Shown here: one piece after another, positions 1 through 5,316 of the stretch | Numbering within the stretch: position 1 is the stretch's first letter | How the letters are laid out: every line of letters begins with the position of its first letter | Assembly (NCBI GenBank): GCA_018062725.1 | Contig: JAGORP010000102.1 | Location: forward strand, 1-7,431 | Source: Flavobacterium sp. | Lineage (GTDB): Bacteria > Bacteroidota > Bacteroidia > Flavobacteriales > Flavobacteriaceae | Reading direction: 5' to 3' | Length of the DNA: 7,431 nt | The notes under the pieces: generated by a model | The model's input: only the letters and a program-made list of their open reading frames with translations | The model's database searches: none | What the model was told of the DNA's origin: nothing | Translations under genes and position numbers: made by a program

Positions 1-1
1 T

Positions 2-1048
2 ATTTATATGGTTGAAGATGGATTATCTATTACCGATACAAGTGGCGATGTGTTAAAATCTGAAGAACGTTTCGTTGGAAATTTACTCTCTACAGAAGTT
101 AAAGTCGGTGGTGTGAATATTAATTTACCAGGTCGATTATTGCAAGGTAGTGAGCGTGCTTATGGTGGATTTTTAAATAGTTTGAGAGTTTCGGTATATA
201 GAAAACTTACTGAACAATACGAAAAAATGGGAATTACTCGTCAAGAGGATCCGAAGAAATTTAAAAATATCGCCAAGTTCGTAAATAATGCAACCGGTCG
301 TGGCGTAATGACTTCGGATAAACGAATTGCTAAATTATTGAATATCCTATTTTTCTCTCCAAGAATGATTACGGGAATGGCCGGAGTTGTAAAAGATATG
401 GTGCGTTCTGATTCTACGCCTTATTTGAGACGTCAGGCTCTTACAAGTTTACTAAGCTTTGTTGGTTATCAATTTGTAATGAAAATGCTTATTGGACAAG
501 CGTTAATGTTGGTAAGCGGTGATGACGATAAAGAAGAAGTTACAATGGATATGAATCCCGTATCAACCGATTTCAACAAAGTAAGAAAAGGTGATAAAAG
601 ATATGACGTATCTTCGGGTTATGGTATTGCAGCAAGAACAGCAGCACGATTTATTTTAAATGAATCTTCGAAAGGTATCGGAGAAGAAAATAAGAGTTTT
701 GATGATATGTATGGAAAAAACAGATTTAATGAAGTCGGAAGTTTCTTTACTAATAAATTAAGTCCGTTATCTTCTCAAATATATAAATTTGGAGTTGGCG
801 ATCATCCAACTGAATTCGGAAAGAAAAAAGAAGATGCTACAACAATGGATTACGTTAGCGCTATGTTAGTTCCGATTTCAATTACGGATTTGATTGAGAA
901 TATTCAAAACGATACGCCAGAAGGACAAATATTCTTAGACTTAATGCTTAATACGTATGGAGTCGGAGTTCAGAGTTATGGAGGTAATTCAAGCGAGAAG
1001 CCTAAACGACCAACTCCACCGAAACCTCCTAAACCGCCAAGACCATAA
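2..1048 (+). CDS. C-terminal part of a large polyvalent phage virion protein (partial)
   Basis: The frame is open to the left edge (codons for I and Y precede the first ATG at 8), so this is probably the tail of a much longer protein rather than a 346-aa gene. Numbering from the ATG, it shows signatures I associate with the C-terminal domain of phage 'large polyvalent' internal virion proteins (possibly the LPD38 type): SERAYGGFLNSLR at 48-60, NNATGRG at 93-99, FFSPR at 115-119, a hydrophobic segment at about 145-170, NPVSTDFNKVRKGDKR at 183-198 followed by a G-Y-G turn, and NKLSP at 249-253. It ends in a Pro/Lys-rich tail (about 331-346, PPKPPKPPRP). In this group such giant proteins are thought to be packaged in the virion and delivered with DNA; that role is inferred here. 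It is the only + strand gene and converges with the early-type genes, as expected for the end of a structural module. Confidence 0.72.
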   Translation: MYMVEDGLSITDTSGDVLKSEERFVGNLLSTEVKVGGVNINLPGRLLQGSERAYGGFLNSLRVSVYRKLTEQYEKMGITRQEDPKKFKNIAKFVNNATGRGVMTSDKRIAKLLNILFFSPRMITGMAGVVKDMVRSDSTPYLRRQALTSLLSFVGYQFVMKMLIGQALMLVSGDDDKEEVTMDMNPVSTDFNKVRKGDKRYDVSSGYGIAARTAARFILNESSKGIGEENKSFDDMYGKNRFNEVGSFFTNKLSPLSSQIYKFGVGDHPTEFGKKKEDATTMDYVSAMLVPISITDLIENIQNDTPEGQIFLDLMLNTYGVGVQSYGGNSSEKPKRPTPPKPPKPPRP

Positions 1049-1053
1049 ATTAA

Positions 1054-1079
1054 AAAGCCCTTCTTGTAAAAAGGGCTTT
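1054..1079. terminator. Bidirectional intrinsic terminator between convergent operons
   Basis: A perfect 9-bp stem (AAAGCCCTT at 1054-1062, AAGGGCTTT at 1071-1079) encloses an 8-nt loop. It is followed by a T-rich run on the + strand (TTTATTTATTT), and on the - strand the stem leads into TTTTTAAT. It begins 5 nt after the stop of the + strand gene and about 100 nt beyond the last - strand gene, so it can end both transcripts. Confidence 0.88.
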
Positions 1080-1082
1080 ATT

Positions 1083-1108
1083 TATTTACAAATGGCCGTC
1101 TGTAAATA
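1083..1108. repeat. Inverted repeat TATTTACA-N10-TGTAAATA
   Basis: Two perfect 8-bp arms (1083-1090 and 1101-1108) flank a 10-nt GC-richer centre, AATGGCCGTC. It lies directly beside the bidirectional terminator in the 134-nt gap between the convergent genes. It could be a second hairpin on the - strand transcript (upstream of the terminator) or a protein-binding site. The rest of the gap (1109-1182) shows nothing coding. Confidence 0.5.
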
Positions 1109-1182
1109 GAACCGAAAAATCCGTTGTACAAATTTTACTCAATTAGGAAAAGAGCGTTCGAATGACAAATATAAATAAAATT

Positions 1183-1566
1183 TTAATGCTGTTTTATCAA
1201 AAATTCGTTAAATAAATAATTTCGACTACTTACCGACTCGGAACCTTTTTTAGAAAATCTGCTTGGTTTAGTAAAAGTCCTTTCAAATCTAACATCGTGA
1301 CGACAGTAAATCGGAAATCCAAGCACATCGACTCCGATTTGGCATTCGAAAACCCGATCATCAAAATTTTGAATTTTAGATTTTACCTTATTTTCAGTCT
1401 GTTCCATTTCAATTACCATTTTATACAGCTTTTCAGACTTTCCTTCCCAAGCGAAAATGAGTTTTGAAACTTGCTTTTCGGTTAATGGTTGTTTCGGGTG
1501 ACGTAAATTTATTGAAGCGAAAAGGCGTTCTAATAATTCATCGTGAGGTGGACGTTTTTTCTTCAT
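1183..1566 (-). CDS. Hypothetical phage protein, last gene of the NinG operon
   Basis: This 127-aa protein is not recognised. Residues 1-60 are basic and predicted helical (MKKKRPPHDELLERLF, then LTEKQVSKLIFAWEG at 28-42). Residues 70-95 look like a small beta region with C75 and C88 around a conserved-looking GFPIYCRHD stretch, and the C-terminus is Lys/Arg/Ser-rich. There is no signal peptide or membrane span. Its ATG overlaps the stop of the NinG-like gene in an ATGA, so translation is probably coupled. By position it resembles the small nin-region genes after ninG in lambdoid phages, and the basic N-terminus is compatible with nucleic acid binding, but no function is assigned. Confidence 0.8.
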   Translation of the reverse strand: MKKKRPPHDELLERLFASINLRHPKQPLTEKQVSKLIFAWEGKSEKLYKMVIEMEQTENKVKSKIQNFDDRVFECQIGVDVLGFPIYCRHDVRFERTFTKPSRFSKKGSESVSSRNYLFNEFLIKQH

Positions 1567-2171
1567 TTGATTTCTTTTAATTTTTGTTTGTAAAGTGTTC
1601 TAATGTTTTCAAGTTCGTGTCTATCCCATTTGTGGGTTTGTTGGTTTTCTTTTTGAGCCAAATCGTCGAGATAATCCAAATGACTTTTACCGTATCTGTT
1701 TATAATACCTACACGATATCCGCTTTCGTTTCCATCTTTTCTAATATTACAACCTACGCATTGTCCAGAAATATTTTTTTCGTCGAACCGAAGTGTTGAA
1801 TATAATTCAGCTTTAAAAAAATGTCCCGCCTGAAAATCACTTTGCCATAAACCATTACAAGAAATACAAGCCTTTCCTTTATCGCGTTCTCTTACGTATG
1901 CGTGGACGGCTATTTTTGTGTTTAACAAAAGATTTGAAAGTCTAGTTCGATGATGTTTTTCATTAAATGCATTTTGCAAATCAATTCGTGGTTGGGTAAT
2001 CTTTAATGTTACTTTTGCAAGTTTGATTTTACCAGCCTCACTATTTAATAACCAATCTGCATAACAGCACATTTTACCAAGTCCGTGTTCACGATAGAGC
2101 GTTTTTTTTCCACAACCATATCCGACAGCAACTCCCGTACCCTTACAAGGCTTTTCTTTTACAGGAATCAT
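1563..2171 (-). CDS. ninG: NinG/Rap-like recombination nuclease
   Basis: This 202-aa protein matches the lambda NinG (Rap) family in length and architecture. An N-terminal cysteine group (C9, C20, C35, C36) probably binds zinc. A basic helical linker covers about 45-98. The C-terminal HNH-like zinc core has C102-x2-C105, AGH at 115-117, RFD at 128-130, N133 and QCVGCN at 137-142 (C138, C141). In lambda, Rap is a structure-specific endonuclease that acts on recombination intermediates and aids Red-mediated exchange; the same role is inferred here. The gene overlaps the 62-aa gene upstream and the 127-aa gene downstream, each by ATGA, in a tight four-gene unit. No annealase or exonuclease partner is visible in the window. 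A generic HNH protein is the main alternative. Confidence 0.85.
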   Translation of the reverse strand: MIPVKEKPCKGTGVAVGYGCGKKTLYREHGLGKMCCYADWLLNSEAGKIKLAKVTLKITQPRIDLQNAFNEKHHRTRLSNLLLNTKIAVHAYVRERDKGKACISCNGLWQSDFQAGHFFKAELYSTLRFDEKNISGQCVGCNIRKDGNESGYRVGIINRYGKSHLDYLDDLAQKENQQTHKWDRHELENIRTLYKQKLKEIK

Positions 2172-2356
2172 ATCTTCTCGATTTTATCACATTTAACGCC
2201 ATTTACCGAAACCAAATACACCGAGAATGTCCAACGACGTATTTTTAAACAAATCTCCTTAGCAGACTCTAATGAACTCGCTTCGATTGTTTCTACTTCG
2301 AAATCCTTTTGGAAATTTGCGTAACGGTAATGGTATTCTAATTCGTAACTATACAT
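2168..2356 (-). CDS. Small hypothetical protein before ninG
   Basis: This 62-aa protein is unrecognised. The N-terminal third is aromatic and strand-like (YSYELEYHYRYANF). A helix, SSLESAKEICLKIRR at about 27-41, follows, then a strand, TFSVYLVSVNG, giving a compact beta-alpha-beta pattern that may be a small adaptor or DNA-mimic-like fold; that is only a structural impression. It starts inside the 3' end of the 72-aa gene (8-nt overlap) and its stop overlaps the ninG start (ATGA), so coding is well supported by packing. It has no membrane segment and no secretion signal. Confidence 0.7.
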   Translation of the reverse strand: MYSYELEYHYRYANFQKDFEVETIEASSLESAKEICLKIRRWTFSVYLVSVNGVKCDKIEKI

Positions 2357-2567
2357 TTTTATCGTCTTTTATTAATTGTCGGATAATCTGAGTATTGATA
2401 TGGTTGTAAGCGGTCTGTTTCTCAAACTGTTCCAGTCCTAAATTTTTCGCAACTTCGTAGCCGTGTTCAATCACAAGTCTGTTTTGGCGACGGGTACAAA
2501 GATTTCTTTGAGCCAGTGTTAAGCTTTTATAAAACTCAAGTTCTTGTATTCTTCTAAGTAATGACAT
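2349..2567 (-). CDS. Small helical hypothetical protein, first gene of the ninG operon
   Basis: This 72-aa protein is unrecognised. It is predicted almost entirely helical, with an Arg/Leu-rich N-terminus (MSLLRRIQELEFYKSLTLAQ), a basic middle (CTRRQNR at 24-30) and an amphipathic C-terminal helix. The ATG at 2567 is favoured because a perfect Bacteroidota -7 box lies 20-27 nt upstream and a TTAAACCAAA leader motif sits 8 nt before it. The 62-aa gene overlaps its end by 8 nt. Being first in the transcript and strongly basic, it could be regulatory or DNA-binding, but no helix-turn-helix is clear. Confidence 0.72.
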   Translation of the reverse strand: MSLLRRIQELEFYKSLTLAQRNLCTRRQNRLVIEHGYEVAKNLGLEQFEKQTAYNHINTQIIRQLIKDDKNV

Positions 2568-2574
2568 AGTGTTC

Positions 2575-2584
2575 TTTGGTTTAA
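2575..2584 (-). promoter_or_regulatory. Leader motif TTAAACCAAA before the ninG operon
   Basis: On the - strand TTAAACCAAA ends 7 nt before the ATG at 2567 and begins 2 nt after the TAAATTTG -7 box. It may thus cover the transcription start as well as the ribosome-binding region. It is the third of the related leaders. Confidence 0.45.
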
Positions 2585-2586
2585 AA

Positions 2587-2594
2587 CAAATTTA
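2587..2594 (-). promoter_or_regulatory. Bacteroidota-type -7 promoter box for the ninG operon
   Basis: The - strand reads TAAATTTG, an exact match to the Bacteroidota -7 consensus TAnnTTTG, 20 nt upstream of the ATG at 2567 and just after the terminator of the preceding unit. No TTTG -33 box is present at the usual 19-21 nt spacing; the nearest TTG is 13 nt upstream. An activator may therefore replace it, or the match may be fortuitous. Confidence 0.5.
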
Positions 2595-2620
2595 ATACAA
2601 TATTTTACAATGATTGTATT
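2594..2620. repeat. Operator-like ACAAT repeat cluster upstream of the ninG operon
   Basis: TACAAT-g-ATTGTA (2606-2618) is a perfect odd-centred palindrome. AATACAAT (2594-2601) is also the inverse of ATTGTATT (2613-2620). The two direct ACAAT copies (2597 and 2607) are exactly 10 bp, one helical turn, apart. The cluster sits where a -33 element should be, immediately upstream of the -7 box, which is a typical place for an activator or repressor site. Confidence 0.5.
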
Positions 2621-2636
2621 TTTAGGAGCAAAATAA

Positions 2637-2660
2637 AGCCGAATCAACATAGACTCGGCT
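2637..2660 (-). terminator. Intrinsic terminator after the NdpA-like gene
   Basis: On the - strand AGCCGAGTC (2660-2652) pairs with GATTCGGCT (2645-2637) around a 6-nt loop. It makes a 9-bp stem with one G-U wobble, followed by TTATTTTG. It lies 24 nt beyond the stop of the nucleoid-associated protein gene and separates that unit from the ninG operon. On the + strand the stem would contain an A-C mismatch, so it is oriented for - strand transcripts. Confidence 0.82.
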
Positions 2661-2683
2661 GTATTTGCCTTTAGTGTCAGTTA

Positions 2684-3739
2684 TTATTTTTCTTCCTTAT
2701 TGAAGTATGCTAAATAATAATACATCTGACGTTCTTCATCCCATCCTTTTTCTACAATTTTTTCTGCGGTTTCTGGGTTGATAAAATCAAGCTTAATAGT
2801 TACTCCTGTATCAAGTTTAATAATGTTTTTAAACTTCTTTCTCGCATCAGAAACGGCGGAATTTGAAATTTGAAAGGTTGTTAAATCTTCAATAGAATAC
2901 TTTTCCCCTTTGTCAACTTTGTAATTTTTGAACTCCGGAATCAAGTCTGGATTGTCGAGAACTTCGTTCAAAAAGTTTGTTTCCTCGAATTGGTCATTTT
3001 TAGCAAAGTAGTTTACGGCCCGATTTTGAAACATCACTTGCTCTTTTGTGTCTTCTGCTGGAAGAACAATATCTTTAGCGAATCCTTGTACGAATTGCAG
3101 ATATTTTTTGGTATGGAAGTTTTCATCTTCGAATGCATCGACCGAAAGAAAATGCTCTAACCAATAACGAGCGTCATAACGATTTTGATCTACGCAAAGG
3201 ATTTTATAACCTTCTTCTTTTTTGTGGTTGAATATCAAACAACCTTTATCGAGTTTCTGTAAACTTACTCCGTGTTGCAGCAACATTTCAATTGTCGAGC
3301 CTTTTTCATCGAATTGTAGAAAGTCTGATTGTATTTCAGCTTTAAAAACCCCAATAGCATCACAAACGATATTGTCTATAGAAACGTTCTTTAAATAAGC
3401 TACAAACACTTCTCCTGACTTAATGTGAGGGTGTGCGCTTTGGTCGTAAAGGTGCTTTGTGATTTTTTTAGAAACTTCGTGCGCCTTATCAGGATTTCCA
3501 AACATTTCCGAAGCAAAGTTAAACATTTCATTGTATTCCAAATCTACCTCGTGTGCAAATTGGAAATAAACTTCCTCTTTATCGCGGAACGGCTTTAAAA
3601 AGAATTCTTTTACAAGCGGAGTAATCTCGTCATTCAAAACATACGGTTCGTCCGTAATTACTAAACTTTCATTTCGGCTTTTATTGCCTACTCGGTGTAG
3701 TGATAGTGATTCTATCGCTGTGTTGTACAAATTTATCAT
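2684..3739 (-). CDS. NdpA/YejK-family nucleoid-associated protein
   Basis: The 351-aa length and pattern fit the 37-kDa nucleoid-associated protein family (NdpA, YejK; Pfam PF04245). Recognisable stretches are the N-terminal IESLSLHRVGNK (9-20), the central SGEVFVAYLKN (108-118), FKAEIQSDFL (132-141) and LDKGCLIFN (163-171), and the hallmark DARYWLEHFLSVD (189-201) followed by KYLQFVQGFAKD (212-223). The C-terminal third is charged and helical and could bind DNA. The family is a soluble, nucleoid-bound component of bacterial chromosomes whose exact function is poorly defined. The gene follows the oxygenase by 16 nt and is closed by its own terminator, so these two genes form a unit. A chromosomal origin is possible, but dense phage genes on both sides argue that it is phage-carried. 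Confidence 0.87.
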   Translation of the reverse strand: MINLYNTAIESLSLHRVGNKSRNESLVITDEPYVLNDEITPLVKEFFLKPFRDKEEVYFQFAHEVDLEYNEMFNFASEMFGNPDKAHEVSKKITKHLYDQSAHPHIKSGEVFVAYLKNVSIDNIVCDAIGVFKAEIQSDFLQFDEKGSTIEMLLQHGVSLQKLDKGCLIFNHKKEEGYKILCVDQNRYDARYWLEHFLSVDAFEDENFHTKKYLQFVQGFAKDIVLPAEDTKEQVMFQNRAVNYFAKNDQFEETNFLNEVLDNPDLIPEFKNYKVDKGEKYSIEDLTTFQISNSAVSDARKKFKNIIKLDTGVTIKLDFINPETAEKIVEKGWDEERQMYYYLAYFNKEEK

Positions 3740-3755
3740 TTTTATTTATTTAAGG

Positions 3756-4307
3756 TTAATTTTTCTCATAGAAGCAAACTGCCACGATCCGAATTCCTTC
3801 TGTAATCTCATTCGGAAATTTATTGTGAAACAGATTAGATTTATACGTCAGCAATCGGTTCGGCAATGCGTCAACAGTTTGCGTCAATTCCCATTTAGAT
3901 TCATCGTTGGCCTCATTCATAATTAAATGATTAAACAATTCTTCTGAAGCGTCTGCTGGTAACTCAGAACCAAGATGAATATGTTTATGGAAAGAAGTTC
4001 CGTTGGGAGTTACGCCTTCGGGGTCATTAATATAAAGTACCGAGGCGAGTGCAGTTTTTCTTCCTTCAATAATATTATCAGCGTGAATACCTGGCAAATC
4101 GTTGAAGCCTTTATAAGCACGACGTATGAATGTTAGTATTAATTCGTACCCTTCAATCTGCAACTTATCTACAAGCCAATCTGGGGTGTTCAAAATACTG
4201 AAATCTTTTTCTCCAACAGTAACAATCTGAAATTCATTCTCCGAAACATACTTTTGAAGTTCTTCGAAAACTTCGTGCGGTAGGAAATTATCTGTTATTT
4301 TTTTCAT
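3756..4307 (-). CDS. 2-oxoglutarate/Fe(II)-dependent oxygenase
   Basis: This 183-aa protein carries the full jelly-roll oxygenase signature. H75-A-D77 is the HxD iron ligand pair, LASVLYIND at 87-95 is the core strand after it, H161 is the distal iron ligand (SNLFHNKFP), and R173 in GIRIVAVCFY binds the 2-oxoglutarate carboxylate. The family couples 2-oxoglutarate decarboxylation to hydroxylation of protein, nucleic acid or small-molecule substrates. The size and C-terminal FY-E-K end resemble compact phage and prolyl-hydroxylase-like enzymes, but the substrate cannot be read from sequence. An extra HKHIH cluster (107-111) lies in a loop between the ligands. The gene leads a two-gene unit with the NdpA-like protein, begins after a repeat-rich gap, and has the TAAACCAAA leader motif before its ATG. 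Confidence 0.88.
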   Translation of the reverse strand: MKKITDNFLPHEVFEELQKYVSENEFQIVTVGEKDFSILNTPDWLVDKLQIEGYELILTFIRRAYKGFNDLPGIHADNIIEGRKTALASVLYINDPEGVTPNGTSFHKHIHLGSELPADASEELFNHLIMNEANDESKWELTQTVDALPNRLLTYKSNLFHNKFPNEITEGIRIVAVCFYEKN

Positions 4308-4320
4308 TTGGTTTGGTTTA
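4307..4320 (-). promoter_or_regulatory. Leader motif TAAACCAAACCAAA before the oxygenase gene
   Basis: The - strand leader holds AAACC twice in tandem. The full TAAACCAAA copy (4312-4320) ends 4 nt before the ATG at 4307, and the second copy runs into the start codon. It is the second of three related leaders in the window. Confidence 0.45.
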
Positions 4321-4348
4321 GATTGTAAATAAATGCATTACTAAATAT

Positions 4349-4375
4349 CGATAATATGATAAAAATCATGTATCG
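4349..4375. promoter_or_regulatory. Interrupted inverted repeat upstream of the oxygenase
   Basis: Outer arms CGATA (4349-4353) and TATCG (4371-4375) and inner arms ATGAT (4356-4360) and ATCAT (4365-4369) surround a 4-nt A loop. The result is a 10-bp interrupted stem lying 42-68 nt before the oxygenase ATG. It could be an operator or a hairpin in the leader RNA. The 120-nt gap around it has no exact TAnnTTTG box. Confidence 0.45.
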
Positions 4376-4398
4376 CGAACTTTTAAAAGCGTAAATAC

Positions 4399-4411
4399 GT
4401 CAAACTGTGAC
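4399..4411. promoter_or_regulatory. Small palindromic site GTCA-N5-TGAC
   Basis: The sequence GTCAAACTGTGAC is an inverted repeat in the gap before the oxygenase operon. On the - strand it contains TTTG, a possible -33 element, but no good -7 box follows at the right spacing. A second short palindrome, CTTTTAAAAG, lies at 4380-4389. Together with the repeat at 4349-4375 these suggest a regulatory gap. Confidence 0.32.
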
Positions 4412-4427
4412 TTTTATCCGCTTAAAA

Positions 4428-4544
4428 TCAATTATAATTAATTAAAAATATCAATATTGCGAATACTACTACAAATGCGATTGGTAAAAAACGGTTCGCA
4501 ATTTTACAATCTCGTTCGATCTGTTTTCTTCTTTGCTCGGTCAT
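4428..4544 (-). CDS. 38-aa single-pass membrane microprotein
   Basis: An ORF too short for routine calling encodes 38 residues. A charged N-terminus (MTEQRRKQIERDCK) is followed by one uninterrupted hydrophobic segment, FLPIAFVVVFAILIFLI (about 19-35), and a short NYN tail. Its ATG overlaps the stop of the winged-helix gene in an ATGA (4544-4541), the arrangement used repeatedly by neighbouring genes, which supports translation. The charge pattern predicts an N-in, single-span inner-membrane peptide. It is the last gene before the oxygenase gap. Possible roles are a small holin-like or membrane-anchoring peptide, or an inhibitor of a host membrane process; none can be chosen from sequence. 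Confidence 0.62.
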   Translation of the reverse strand: MTEQRRKQIERDCKIANRFLPIAFVVVFAILIFLINYN

Positions 4545-4738
4545 TTGAGGAAAATTAAACGTCCGTTAATTCCTTTGCGAACTACAATTACTTTATTCTC
4601 ATACAACTCCCGAAGCAATGGATTTATTTCTTCTGATGATAAATTCAATTCATTCATAAGTTGCATTATTGTTGTGCCGGATTTATTATCGTTGGCTGTT
4701 TGCTTTGTAGTTATTATGGATTTTAGTTGGTTAAGCAT
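4541..4738 (-). CDS. Small winged-helix DNA-binding-like protein
   Basis: This 65-aa protein consists almost wholly of a predicted winged helix. Helix 1 is IMQLMNEL (24-31), SSEEINPLLRELYEN (34-48) contains the turn and the recognition-type helix, and two strands with a basic turn follow (KVIVVRKGINGRLIFLK, 49-65). The N-terminal 20 residues are polar and probably flexible. It starts inside the 3' end of the 173-aa gene (8-nt overlap) and its stop overlaps the start of the membrane microprotein. A phage repressor/antirepressor, or a detached DNA-binding module of a replication initiator, are both plausible; the fold is clearer than the function. Confidence 0.75.
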   Translation of the reverse strand: MLNQLKSIITTKQTANDNKSGTTIMQLMNELNLSSEEINPLLRELYENKVIVVRKGINGRLIFLK

Positions 4739-5252
4739 TTTTAATTAGCGTCTGCATCAAATCATACATTCCAATTTTCTCGTGATTTTTCCAATCTTCC
4801 TTTTTATTTTGTTCGTACATTTCTGTGAGTTTGTCCCAATTCTCAACTAAGTTATCCCAAGCTATAGAAAGTCGACGTAACTTATTCATTTGGCTTCTCC
4901 ATTCTGGAATCGCTTGAAGAAGTTTGTAGCATCTTCCGAAATCGTCAGGATCGTGTGGATGACTTGGATTTCCTTTCAATGCCTGAACTCCTGAAATTGT
5001 TTGGAATATTGTGTTGGCGGAAATTCCACGCTCACCATTAGCAAGCCAAAAGTTCATTTTCTGATTTACAGATAGTCCTTCGTCAGGTTTGGGTTCTGTC
5101 CAAGTTTTTTCGCAATTAAAATGTCTTTTTGTAAATCCATCAATAATATCAGTCATTACATTGACTTGACAAGGCATTGGAATTATGTGTTGGTCGCCAC
5201 AATTGAAGCAAAATACACTTTCGTTTCTCAGTCCTACGTGTTCATTTTTCAT
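4731..5252 (-). CDS. Conserved phage protein with a zinc-binding-like N-terminus
   Basis: This 173-aa protein belongs to a type I recognise from many phage early regions but which has no settled function. The N-terminus holds a likely zinc knuckle (C15-x2-C18, H22, C28, then H44 and C47). The middle carries the family signature WLANGERGISANTIF (69-83) and HPHDPDDFGRC (98-108), followed by LLQAIPEW (111-118). The C-terminal part is a long charged helix rich in W, K and E (129-155). Its ATG forms an ATGA with the stop of a possible 21-aa ORF, and the winged-helix gene starts within its last codons. Its place among replication-type genes suggests a DNA-metabolism or regulatory role. Confidence 0.8.
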   Translation of the reverse strand: MKNEHVGLRNESVFCFNCGDQHIIPMPCQVNVMTDIIDGFTKRHFNCEKTWTEPKPDEGLSVNQKMNFWLANGERGISANTIFQTISGVQALKGNPSHPHDPDDFGRCYKLLQAIPEWRSQMNKLRRLSIAWDNLVENWDKLTEMYEQNKKEDWKNHEKIGMYDLMQTLIKNA

Positions 5253-5314
5253 AATTTCCCTGTTTCAATAATTGGTTCTACAACTTCTATTTCGTTTGGT
5301 TTGGTATCTTTCAT
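5249..5314 (-). CDS. Possible 21-aa peptide bridging two genes
   Basis: An ATG 2 nt after the TAA of the 80-aa gene opens 21 codons (M-K-D-T-K-P-N-E-I-E-V-V-E-P-I-I-E-T-G-K-L) and stops in an ATGA with the next gene. Placement fits the coupled pattern of this operon and the product is acidic and soluble, but 66 bp is too short for composition to prove coding. It may only carry ribosomes to the next start. Confidence 0.35.
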   Translation of the reverse strand: MKDTKPNEIEVVEPIIETGKL

Positions 5315-5316
5315 TT

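Noticed and set aside
1584..1799. Plus-strand ORF of 71 codons inside the ninG-like gene
   Set aside because: It is an antisense shadow of a well-supported gene, with no leader or neighbour supporting it.
2085..2324. Plus-strand ORF of 79 codons across the ninG start and the 62-aa gene
   Set aside because: It lies antisense to two tightly coupled genes and its composition is unlike a real protein.
3684..3926. Plus-strand ORF of 80 codons over the NdpA/oxygenase junction
   Set aside because: It is antisense to two recognised families.
4308..4427. Replication origin or attachment site in the repeat-rich gap
   Set aside because: The repeats are short inverted ones without iterons, an adjacent integrase or a duplicated core. 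A regulatory gap explains them better.
4533..4748. Plus-strand ORF of 71 codons opposite the winged-helix gene
   Set aside because: It mirrors the - strand winged-helix gene, whose overlaps with both neighbours and clear fold favour that strand.
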